This document shows, in pieces, positions 26,640 to 37,231 of a DNA stretch of 64,000 nucleotides. Each line of letters starts with the position of its first letter. The stretch's first letter is position 1. Under the pieces are notes generated by a model. That model did not search any database. It was given only the letters and a program-made list of their open reading frames with translations, and was not told the DNA's origin. Origin of the DNA: Apodemus sylvaticus (Eukaryota; Chordata; Mammalia; Rodentia; Muridae); the NCBI RefSeq assembly GCF_947179515.1, contig NC_067482.1, positions 75,417,811-75,481,810 on the forward strand. Reading direction: 5' to 3'. A program made the translations under genes and the position numbers.

Positions 26640-27420
26640 CCCTAGGACACTGACTGATGACTTCCTCCACAGATTCAGGCCTGCAAACCAGAACTGCCTT
26701 AGGATGTGGAAAGAATGCACATTCCCCCGGCCCACGTCCAGTTCAGTGGGCCACGGGTCTTCCCTGTGGTCTTGATTACGTTGGGAATGTTGACACATAC
26801 TGTCTCAATCAACCCATACAAGCCACTGGGACCGTTAGTGCAGAGCAGTTAATGTGCCCATAGCTTTGCAGTAAAGTGCTGCAGAGTAAAGAGGTCAGAG
26901 AGGAGGCGGTGAGCGGGGCTAGCTCTAGGACTTTGTTTTTATACCCTAAAGCACCCAGCCCTGTAAACCTATCCAGGGTCTCCTCCTGCAAAGCAAACAG
27001 CGCACTGGGCCCTGCGCGAGTGTATTGAAACACCCTTGTGAACCTCAACAAAAGAGCAAGCAGGCCCCACTCCAAGCACAGCACCAGTGGCTCAGGACCA
27101 AGCCACCCAGGAAGGAGCGCCGCCTTGAGCGTCGGGAGCATAAGCAGAGAGGCCGCCTCACGCTTCCATTCCCCTTCACGCATGCATGCCTTCCCTGCTG
27201 ACCTTCTCTTGCCCACTGTACTGGAAACTTCTCTGAGCATCACATGGCAAACTGAGTCACTTTCCCGGCAACTTTCCCCGGGTGAGGGTGAGGGGTGGTG
27301 GAGGAGGGGGTGGGATAGAAACTTGCTGAAGTCAGTCTTTGCATTTGCCTGGGAACCCCGGCAGCTGAGCATTCCTGGGAAGCCATGGGGACTCTGGGTG
27401 GGTTCTCCCGCAGAGCCACC
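26640..27420. other. CpG-enriched intergenic block with an unexplained 187-codon frame
   Basis: The minus strand holds an uninterrupted frame at 26809-27372 (187 codons from ATG) resembling no family I know. Several CpGs cluster at about 27010-27180 in otherwise CpG-poor DNA, and TATAAAAA is present on the minus strand at 26936-26943. This could be a small promoter, a lncRNA exon or chance. I do not call a gene. Confidence 0.3.
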
Positions 27421-28532
27421 CTGACCTTTTGGATTTAAGTTCTAAGCCCTGAGCCTGAGGGAAATGCCATGATGTAACTTTCAGTGACAACAAGTGGCAG
27501 CAGAGTTAGGATCTAGACAAAGCGGAGACTGCCTCAGGTCACTGGGCAGCTGGCATGGCTAAGAGTAAGGATACCCTAGCCCCAAGAAACAGAGACACCT
27601 CTGTGGGCGCCTGTGCTGAGCTCACCTGCTGTGAGCAGCTAGGACGCTGGTATCCAGAGGCTGCCATAGAAGAACTGGGCCCAGTGAGATTTAACACTCA
27701 TAAGCAGGCAGAGAAGTTATTCAGGGAAGGCAGAAAACATTAACAGAAGGCACAGCCCAAGGAGACCGGCACCCGGGGCTCAGTAAGGCAGCCAGGGTAG
27801 ATAGGGTCTCTCTCAGACATGGCAACCTTGCAATACAGAGGCTCCGAGGATGCCTGCTCTGGGTTTTATGTCCTGGGCACCATGTAGCCCACTGGGCTTA
27901 TTATGAGTTGCAGAGTAATATCTGATTTTAGGTCAAGAGCTACAAAGCCCAGGGGCTGCAGATGCCTCATCATAGCATGTTGTATGTTCTCTAGCTTCCG
28001 ACTGAGACCTGAAGGTAAAGCTGAGAGAGCAAGGCCTTCCAGGACCAATGACTGCTCAGACCCTCAAGCCTGCATCTGCCCTACTCCATGTGTTCTGCAG
28101 CACTCCCAGGCTGCAGTTGGTCTTTGCTCTGTAGCATCCCACAGACTGGCTCGAGTCTTAGGTTCCTATAAATGATACAGTGGAGGTAGCAAAGAACCCA
28201 TCAGAAGGAATCTCCACATCCAATGAAAGAAGCCACTGAGCCAGCACTGGAGTCAGCCTTTAGGGTTTACCCAGAAGGGGTACCCTAAAGTCCTGGACTT
28301 GTGCCTATCTCTGAGACAGTGACCAGAGTCCCTTGAAATTATCTTGTTTCTCACAATGTCATCCAAACTTACCACACAGTGAAGCAAAAAGAGGCTTTTC
28401 ATCACTAGATGAAGTTACCCTCTGGACATGCCCCTAGCGAAGGTCAAAGAGCTTTCAATGTCACATGATGGCATTGTTTTTCCTGAGCATAACACAGAAA
28501 TAGAAGGTTGGAATGCTTGAAAAAAATCTACC

Positions 28533-28690
28533 GAGAGAGGCGTGGTGGCACACGCCTGTAATCCCAGCACTCTGGGAGGCAGAGGCAGGTGGATTTCTGA
28601 GTTCGAGGCCAGCCTGGTCTACAGAGTGAGTTCCAGGACAGCCAGAGCTACACAGAGAAACCCTGTCTCAAAAACAAAACAAAACAAAAT
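28533..28690 (+). repeat. B1 SINE (B1_Mm type)
   Basis: Cgtggtggcacacgcctgta, then gtggatttctgagttcgagg and agagaaaccctgtctcaaaa is near-consensus mouse B1 with an A/C-rich tail. The gtggatttctgagttcgag wording is typical of mouse rather than rat. Confidence 0.95.
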
Positions 28691-28703
28691 CCAACCAAAC
28701 AAA

Positions 28704-28866
28704 AGGACTTGGGTTCAATTCCCAGTACCGACATGGCAGCTCACGACTGTCTGTGAATCCGGTTCCAGGGCCTCTGACACACTCTTTTGATTTCTGTGGG
28801 TTCTAGGCAAGCTTGTGGCACACAGACATGCAGTCAGGCAAAACTCCCACATACATAAAATAAAAT
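28704..28866 (+). repeat. 5'-truncated B2 SINE
   Basis: Ttgggttcaattcccagtac, then catggcagctcacgactgtc and tccggttccagggcctctga is the B2 middle and 3' part. The tRNA-like 5' third is missing; the preceding B1 occupies that side. Confidence 0.8.
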
Positions 28867-29499
28867 GAAGTGGCCTGAACAGACACCCTTGGCTGTCTTG
28901 GCTAGAGACAGAGATTCTCCTGGAGCTGGCCTGTCAACCAGAGCCTACAAAGAACCATTTGGATCTGTGGGCTGGAGACAAGGTCACATTCAATTGCTTC
29001 AGAGGTTTCTTTGAGAGCTGAGAGCTGAGCCTTTCCTAGCCACACCAACAGCAGAAAGATGAGAAGCAGGGTCCTGGGGAGGGATGCTGTGGGGGGCAAC
29101 CCGACATGGAGGTGCAGAAGCCGGAGCCCGGTCGCGCCTTCCACAAAGGGAGAATTCAGGCCTGGGCATGATTCAGTGGGATGACTGGCTACCATCTGAT
29201 CTTTACCTCACACCACACCTAGAAAATATGCAGCCCTTCAAAAACAACTGAAATGTACCCAAGGATGAGCTCATGCAAACAAAACTGAGCCTGGCCTGAG
29301 AAGAATTTCCAAGTGTGACCTACGAGGCGGGAGCCCACGTGCTTCTTCATTAAAAAGTTAGAAAGAGTTCCGATTTTAGAGCTTAAGCCATTTTAATCCA
29401 AAACAAGGCTTAGTACTTTACAAGGCAAATGACGAGGGAACATAATTTACAAAGGGTGACTGTGCCTTTCTACTTTCCATAGGTAGAAATGTTTTACAG

Positions 29500-29662
29500 A
29501 CAGCCATGCATGATGGTGCGTGCACACCTTCAATCTCAGCTCTTGGGAGGCAGAAGCAGGCAGATCGTTGTGAGTTTGAAGCCAGCAGTCTATATAAAAA
29601 GTTCTAGGACAGCCAGGGCTATGTAAACAGACCGTCTCAAAACCAAACCAAACTAAGAAACA
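29500..29662 (+). repeat. Diverged B1 SINE
   Basis: Catgatggtgcgtgcacacc, ctcttgggaggcagaagcag and ttctaggacagccagggcta match B1 with moderate divergence and an AACC-type tail. Region 28900-29499 shows nothing assignable. Confidence 0.85.
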
Positions 29663-29725
29663 AAATTATTTTACAGATTAAAACACTTGAGTTTAACTGC
29701 TTCATTAGGTGACGAACCAAAACAA

Positions 29726-30008
29726 GGTTGAGGGAAGGAGCTTAGTGGGAAAAGAGCTTGCTGCACAAGCATGGAGATCTGAGTTCGGATCCCCAGAGCC
29801 CACATCAAACCATGTGTGGTAGTTTGTGTCTGCAGTCACAGTGCTCCTTCAGCAAAGTAGGAGGGGGAGACAGACACCCACCTGCTGTGCGCAGGGGCTC
29901 AAACACGATGGAAAACCAGGACCGACCCTGCCCTCCACATGTGCACTGGGGTACACATATACCTGTACTCACACACACAGACATGCACATAAACATTTTT
30001 AAAATAAG
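29726..30008 (+). repeat. B3-class SINE
   Basis: Gagcttgctgcacaagcatg, then tctgagttcggatccccaga and a CA-containing 3' end with acatgcacataaacattttt fit the B3 class. Confidence 0.75.
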
Positions 30009-30569
30009 AAGCTAAGGACAGGTGCTATCACAGACAGCAAGAACAAACAAGGCTGGGTTACGAGGTGAAAGAGGACACGCACAGGTGATCCACTCAGGCA
30101 GCATCAAAAGTAGGCAGGCCGGCTGCTGTAAAATGCTTCCACCCTGAGGGCAGGAAGTCTCTGGTCTTCCTGGGGAAGCAGCTAGGCGGGAGACTTACCG
30201 ATGTGCATCACTTGCCAGCCTGGGACTTGTGCGCTCTGGCAGATCTGCTGGCCTTTGTGCTTACACAGTGCAACAGGAGGCCTTTCCTTAAGTGAGAACA
30301 GTGCACAGCTAGTATGGATGCAGATGGTCACTGCTCATCCTGTCCCCACTCCTCTATGGAAACCTAGTATCCAAAGTCCTACAGCAGAGGGTACAGCAGT
30401 CTCTGCGAGCTTCTTCTGAGAGCTAGCCTCATGCAAGGACACACAGGTGCTTACGTGCCAGCCACATGACCCTGGAGTGCAAGCTTCTAGACTCATGTCT
30501 CTTGGGAGGAGGCTGAGAACATTGGAGGTCCATGTGACTTCGTAGGGGAAATAATCATACCATGCTAAC

Positions 30570-30985
30570 ACAATGCACACGCACACATGCACACACACAC
30601 ATGTATGTATGCACACACATATACCACCCACATGCACACACACTCCATACACATACTGCACATACATACATGCACATATACACCATACACACACCACATA
30701 CACACACACATGTTTGCATGTACATACCATATACATCACACACATGCATGCACACACATATACCACTCACATGTGTGCGTGCGCACACACTGCACATACA
30801 TATATGCACATACACATATGCATGCATGTACATACCATATACACCACACACATGTATGCATGCACATACATATACCACTCACATGTACACACACACACAT
30901 ACCACACACACTCCATACACACACCACACATACATACACACATGCACACTCTATACACACACCACACACACACACCATACACGCA
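30570..30985. repeat. Long imperfect CA/CATA-rich tract downstream of Acox3
   Basis: Over 400 bp of CACA, CATACA, ATGCACA and TACCACA words. Because the local period keeps all frames open, it creates overlapping frames of 100-190 codons on both strands; none is a gene. It starts about 340 bp beyond the Acox3 poly(A) site, where the transcript strand reads GT-rich. Confidence 0.95.
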
Positions 30986-31333
30986 AGAACAAAAGCATCC
31001 AAAAGTATGCATATTAACATGACAGCAGCTAGTGTGACGCAGAGCTGGGTGATGGAGACCCTTGGGAGTGGAGGGAGCACCACACGGCACAGGTTGCTCC
31101 CTCTGCTCCAACTTCTCCTGGGTGGAGGGAACCTGTCAGGAACCAAAAACATAAGACAGTGAACAGCTCTGTGTCTCGTGACCCAGTAGACGAGAAGAAG
31201 GTGGCAGTTACTCCCAGAATTGTGAGGTCGCCAGAACTTGGTTTTCTTCTCTGAGCTCTGTTGTTATCCAACATTGGGTACCGGATCGCAGGCAGAGACA
31301 CGAGAGGAGAGAGCAGGGCTTCAAGTTCAACAC

Positions 31334-31339
31334 TTTATT
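31334..31339 (-). terminator. Canonical AATAAA poly(A) signal of Acox3
   Basis: The plus strand reads tttatt within cactttattgcaatta. A U/GU-containing stretch follows on the transcript strand near 31280-31310, as expected of a downstream element. It is the first canonical signal after the stop codon. Confidence 0.7.
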
Positions 31340-31830
31340 GCAATTATTCAAGTCTTTTCTGCTGTTTACAAATGTTTCATTTTTGTGGGACCTTTACAAG
31401 TTTGTCTCAATAAGGTGGCCTCTGCCCACAGGCCCCCACATGCCACCCGCCTCACCCTCAGGATGGACGGGGGGAGTGTACATGCACGGGGGCAGGATAC
31501 TCGATTCATCCTGGAAGTCATGTGATATCTGCATGCTAACAGGACACCCATCCAAATCTGGTTGTCCAGAGAGCCAGTCCGTACCCCAGAGACCAAGACA
31601 TACATACTCAATTGGTAGGTATGAAAACATACATGTGTACACATTACAAGACAAAAAAAAGCCATCAAGTCCACTCTGTGCCACACATGTGCTCTTGCAT
31701 GTGTGAGCATGCAATGGAGCAAGGTCAACCTACCAGTGGCTTCTGTTAAAAGAAAACTGACTCTCCCTCCCCTCAGAAGCTAGAGCTAATGATCCATTTT
31801 ACTATAATTTGAAATCTGTTGGCACCTCTG

Positions 31831-31843
31831 CCACCAGGGGGCA
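31831..31843 (+). promoter_or_regulatory. CTCF-like motif in the Acox3 3' UTR
   Basis: CCACCAGGGGGCA fits the CTCF core CCASYAGRKGGC at every position and is followed by TGCTG. It is not inside a recognisable SINE. Binding is a prediction. Confidence 0.5.
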
Positions 31844-33091
31844 TGCTGCAGTCAGACTGCCTGACCCTGGGGACCATGTGACTTAACTTAATGTAGCATT
31901 CTACTGACCGTGGACACTTCTTGTGACATACTGGTCAGTCTCCAATCAGACAGTGCAGTAACCAACCTCCCACACAAAAAAGTATGGTCAGGTGAAGAGA
32001 TGGCTGAGGTGACCATTGCATGGCAGGATGGGAGGGGGGTACAGACCCCAAGAGCTGGGAGGACCCAAGGGGACCAAAGACTTAGTCCTCATTGTTGGGA
32101 AAAGCCGTAGATTCAGGTGGAGGGCGTCATCTGTGAACACGTGGCCCTCATGGTCCACAGAGACTCCAGCTGGCAGGCTCCCATTCAGCTGGCGTGGGAC
32201 TCTGGGAGGGGGCTGAGCCAGAGGGGGGGTGTTGGCTGACCAAGAGCAGGTGGTGAAGAGAGGGGCTCTTGGGCTCAGTGAGCACCTGGGGCTCAGACCA
32301 GCCCATCAGAAACACTAATGGTGTGGCACCCCCCCCCCCCCATGGCAGGAAGGGATGACAACATGTGCCTTTTAGACAAGGGTCTGGCTATGGTCAGTGT
32401 AGCAGGGTCACACTGTGTGTGAATTTGCTGAGGGACACTTGGTGGGAACAGATGGCACTGGGCATTTCTTCTGTTTTAGAAATCAAAGGACTGAAACCAC
32501 TGCCAAGCAGTCACTGACATAATGGGGGCATCTGTGGTGAGTAGACTGGACGCCCCCACCACCATGCACGTCTTCTGTGGAAGCACTTTCCTTAGTGGAA
32601 ACTTCTGGTGCCACCAAAGGAGTTAAGAGTTAATAAAACATTTTTTCCCATAAAAATCTTCAAATTACATCATTCTGATGGTCCATGATCGAGAGCGGTA
32701 AATGGCAGGTAAAGAGAAGTATGGCCACCCCACAGCAGGGCTAAAGAATCAGACAGCAGCAGAGAGAAGAGAGTGTCTCGAAAATCTTCCACGGATCCCA
32801 AAGTTCACCAGAAGGCTTTCATTGTGAGCCCTGACTTTACCTTCCTATCTGAGCCCCAGGAGAGCATAACAAAGTCCTTTGTTAAATTCCAAGGCCCTTG
32901 AGGAGACACACTGTGCAAACCCCTTGCAAATACTCCATTTGAGCATCGGTACGACAGGCTGACCAGGGTCAAGGAGAAGGTTTGGTGTAAGTAGTTTTCA
33001 GCATGGGCATCTGGGTGTCTCTTGGAGCGCTGTGTCTGGGTCCAGGCCTCTGGATTAGCTGCTCCTGCTGTAACTGCCCCTCCAACTGTGT

Positions 33092-33211
33092 CTACAGCTG
33101 GGACTTCAGCCTGTCGGCCACAGATTTGTTGGCAGTGAACTCGGGCCACCAGGCGGCACGCTCCAGCACCCCTCTCTGCTGCAGGACAGCTGCCCACAGG
33201 TTTTTATAGAG
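33092..33211 (-). CDS. Acox3: Acox3 exon 18, coding part with PTS1 (residues 662-700 and stop)
   Basis: The acceptor ccacag precedes LYKNLWAAVLQQRGVLERAA then WWPEFTANKSVADRLKSQL and a TAG stop at 33092-33094. The terminal SQL is a PTS1-type tripeptide; rodent pristanoyl-CoA oxidase is known to use SQL where human uses SKL. Confidence 0.97.
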   Translation of the reverse strand, partial: LYKNLWAAVLQQRGVLERAAWWPEFTANKSVADRLKSQL

Positions 33212-36200
33212 CTGTGGGAGACACACCACACCACATAGAGGTGAAGGGCAGGGACTAGCAGAGCCCTCAGAGGACAAGTGGTCAGTGTGATGTCCTTTTG
33301 TTCTGAGGACAGGAAATTCTCCACTGTCACTTTTTAGGAAATGTTATGATGATGTACGTTTAATTTATATGAGCCTTTTATTTTTCCATGGGAAGTAATT
33401 AAGCAAATTTGATTATAAAGTGTCATAAAAGCAATCGTGATGGGAACCATCCCCTTCTGGGATACTCCATGGCATCTACTCCCATGTCTGCACCCTTCCC
33501 CCACCTCCACCCTCACCTCCCACATTTGCCAGGCCATGTTCCGTCTTCTCCGAGCCCTGTCCCCAGCTACCCAACAGCTCACGATGCATAAGCCAGGTGT
33601 GGCTGAAGAGCAGGAGGCTGGGGCAGGGGCAGAGGCTTGGGTCCATGATGGCCCCACTGAGGTCTTAGCTGTTCCTAGTCTCAACTCCTCCGTGGAAGAC
33701 AGAATGGATGCTATCTGGGAGGCAGGTCCAGATCACACCTGACCAGATCCTACACCTGCTACTGACATGGACGCCTTGGGCAGAGGCAGTAGGGCAGAGC
33801 CACAACAGAGCAGCCGGCTCAGACGGCCCCATGCCGTGAAGCTGCCCCCTCCTGCACAGCAGACCTGGACTGCTCGCCCACGTGGTGTGAACTTGGCCAT
33901 GGTCCACAGTGCTGAACGATCAGAGCTAGCTCAGATCCCCTGCTGAGCTTGCTCTCTGGAAGCCGTGTCTGTGGGGAGGGTCTCGGAAGAGCCCTGTGTG
34001 CGGTCACCCTGCCAGGCAGTACCTCGAGGCCACCATGGACTGAGCTGCAGCACTGAGAAACGGAAGTCCCTCTCCATCCAGGGACAGCTCCTCCCCACCT
34101 CTGGCAGTTCTTGACCAGAGGCCTGTGTTCCAGTTCCATTTGCAGGCAACAGACCCCTGCATGTGGTGGTCCTACAATGAAGCTTCTGCTTGCAAAAATG
34201 CCTGAGAGGCCGAATTGCTTGGGGGCGGGGGTAGGGGGGCACGTGAGACAAGCCTTATGCCTCAGTGTTCTCGTCATGCTCAGAGTTCCTTGTCCATCAG
34301 TCCTACACAGGACCCAGATCTCTGTCCACAGCTGACTCTGCTGTGCATGGACTACACAGCGGGCTTCTCTGCACCTCAGGCTCTGATCTTTAAAACAGTA
34401 TGGGACATATCCTGTGGGCTATCTGCCCTGCCTGTGCATGCTCCTTGTGAATCTGGGAACTCTCTGCCCTGCTCTGCCTCATATCTGCTCCCTGGATGCC
34501 CACTCCAATGTATTGCAGTCTGAGTGTGCCAATCTTGGGGGTTCAGACACCCCCGACAGGACCCTCACAGGCTTATAAAGTGCTGAGTTCAGAGTGCTCT
34601 CTGAGGACAGTAGGCTCCATGCCCTCACCACTGATCGCCACCTCACAGAAGGGCACTACGGCCCTCGGGTGGGTAAGATTAAACGTCTCTTACGCTTACA
34701 ACCATCAGACCTCAAGCACATAGCTGGAACACCTTGCAATGTCATGTTGCCAGAAGAACGGGGGTATAGGCCCACGGGTAGCAAGGCACTGCGGAACACC
34801 TGGCTGTGAACATCTCCCTACATGGGCATCACCTTGTGGGGTGTTACAGAGGGCAGGAAGGTGCAGCAGGGGTAGAAGAGGCCAGTTGCATCTTGGGTGC
34901 CTGGCTGTTGGCAATGGACAGGCCTAAGCCCACTAACTACTTCTGAACAAACCATTCGAGACTTTGGCAGCAAGTGGATACCAGGAAGCTAAACAAGGGT
35001 TGTGGGGCTGTACAGGCAAGCACAGAGGAGCAATGGCCCCACAGTTGGCATGGTCAAAAGATAGTCAACTGGGGTTGACAGGAGGGCAGGACAGAGGAGA
35101 GTAACCAAGCAGAAGGACTGTGTCTTACCAGAAAGACCAGGGCCATGGTAGCTAATGGTAGCTGTTATGTCAAATTTATGGCTTTGACACCATGTCTGTG
35201 ACTGAGCTGTAGGGCCCGTGTGGAGAGTAGGCAAGGAGGGTGAGGGGGGCTGGGACTTCAGTCCCTGCAGAGGAACTGTATGTCACTCCAGGACAGCAGT
35301 GCAACTTCCCTGTTCCATGGGGTACAGGTTGGTCAGGAATGGTACCCAAGACACAGAGCTAGGGTGACAAAGAGCTGTGTCACCACCTGATTTCTCTTAG
35401 CCCCAGAAAGCTCCCCAAGTATGACAATTTCCAGGAAGGTACCCGAGACTGTACTACCTTAGGGCCCACATAGACTCCAGCCAAGCCTCAGTGGCCACAG
35501 GGGATGCTCCCCTTACCTCACCATCAGCTTTGCCAATTGGGGAGCCCAGAACAAAGTCGGAAGGGGCGATCACGTCCACCAAGGCCACCGCATCGTCTTT
35601 CAGCTGTTGGGAAACAAAGTCCATCCACTTGGCGATGCCTTACAGTCTCCAGGGCAACCGCAGAGTAACAGAGCCCTGCGGCCGTTGCTACAGAGCGCTG
35701 GAAACCTGAGCAGGCATGGAGTGCACTGCGGCCTCGCCGCCTCACTGGTCTGGGTTGTGGATTCCCTGGGTGTGTGTTTGCATACTTCTACTGTGTCGCC
35801 ATAGACACATGTCGCCATGGACAGCTAGCAATTGCTGTTGCAGCCAGGCTGGGAAGCTGGCAGAGGTGACGAGTGCAGCCTGTTAGCATGTCCCCTAAGG
35901 CTCATCCCCAGCCTGTGGCCAAACTGCCGACTGCTTTTCCGAAGCCAGAAAGGAAGTCCAGAAGCCACAGGGGCAGAAAGTGCTCCTGAGCTCCTGCAAA
36001 AGCTATCACACTTGCAGCTGGGGTGGGGTTCCGTGGCTCCTGCTTCCTCACACAGACTAATATTGAGCCCCACAGAGCAATCTGCTGTAGAGACGCCCAA
36101 GGGCTTTCTTGAAATGCATACAGTTTTTTTTTCCTTCAAATAACTCCTGCCAAGCACACTGAAGTTTAATAATGTTCGGGTGATGGCAGAGCTTGGGCGG

Positions 36201-37171
36201 ACAGCCTCAGGGTGATGGGAGAGGCTGCACGGCATGGACAGAGCGGATTGCCGACAGAGGTGACGTGACTCACCTGCACACACAGCGTCAGGATGGCGTC
36301 CTCCATCGCTCTTCCTGTTTGTTCCCCAGAAATGTAGCCACCTGCAAGCACAGCCTTGTCACACGCTCCTCAGCCCTGTGGCCACAGGACATCAGAAACG
36401 TCCTTTCCACTTAGCCCCGTGAAGCCTTTTGAACAGAGATGTCAGGGTATCACAGCACTGACCAGCCTACTGTGATGTCTGGGAAGAAACATACTGGCTC
36501 TGGACCAGCTCTGAGGCTCCCCTGGGCATGTGTCAGGCCTGGCTAAGGTACCAGGAGAGAGGCAAGGCCCTGAGGCTTGGGGCTGAGTGGACTCTGACCA
36601 CAGGGCGAACAGAGATACACAGGTAGGCAGGTGTCAGCATCAGACCACACCGGTGCTCGGAAGCACTCCAGGTAGATGTGAGGGGGGCTGGTGGCCTAGA
36701 AAGGTCACAGGGCTATGGTGTGTGGGACATGTAGGTCTCTGAAGCTACCAAGGGACAGAGTAAAGGACTGAGCTCACAGGAGCCTTCCTGTAGAATCTCA
36801 ACAGTGGTCTGTGCGTCTGGGGATGTGTGGACAGCAGGAACTACGCTTAGGATGATTTCTCACCAAAGAGAAAGGTACCTGGTCACGACTTTCTCAGACA
36901 GAGGTCCGAGCAGCAGCCTCACCTCGGTAGAGCAGGGCCATGTGCTGGCTCAGGCACCACAGGCCGTAGAGTGTGCTGAGCCGCCCAAGCACGGTGCGCA
37001 GAGATGGAGGCACGCTGGAGCTGCGTGTGTGCTCGTGGAACCGCTGCAGCACCGTGAGCTCCATAAAGGCCAGGGCCAGGGGCTGGCAGTGGTACACCTG
37101 CAGCGGGAGGGACAGAAGCCTGCTGTGCTGGAGGCAGCCAATCAAACACCTCTATAGCTGGGTCTCCTAGG

Positions 37172-37231
<60 letters not shown>

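Larger units (their letters stand above)
31315..33091 (-). other. Acox3: Acox3 3' UTR (about 1.78 kb, no intron seen)
   Basis: It runs from the stop codon to just past AATAAA at 31334-31339 on the transcript strand. I saw no other AATAAA or ATTAAA on this strand between the stop and that site. It includes a C run (plus strand) at about 32329-32341 and a strong CTCF-like motif at 31831-31843. The cleavage point is estimated at 15-25 nt past the signal. I see no coding potential in it. Confidence 0.65.

Noticed and set aside
30555..31162. Overlapping open frames of 100-190 codons on both strands rich in His/Thr or Cys/Val
   Set aside because: They lie entirely in the CA/CATA-rich tract; the dinucleotide period keeps all frames open. 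No domain, splice or start context.
1..31300. A second protein-coding gene in the left half
   Set aside because: No chain of splice-compatible frames with a recognisable domain was found on either strand; all longer frames are repeat-derived or family-less.
33377..33382. AATAAA on the Acox3 strand in intron 17
   Set aside because: It is intronic, 166 nt before exon 18, and using it would drop the last coding exon. Kept only as a possible rare intronic poly(A) site.
35517..35522. Alternative exon 17 donor GTGAGG with the exon ending at 35522
   Set aside because: It would join exon 18 out of phase and hit a stop at once; the GTAAGG at 35516 gives the conserved ADGE-LYKNL junction.
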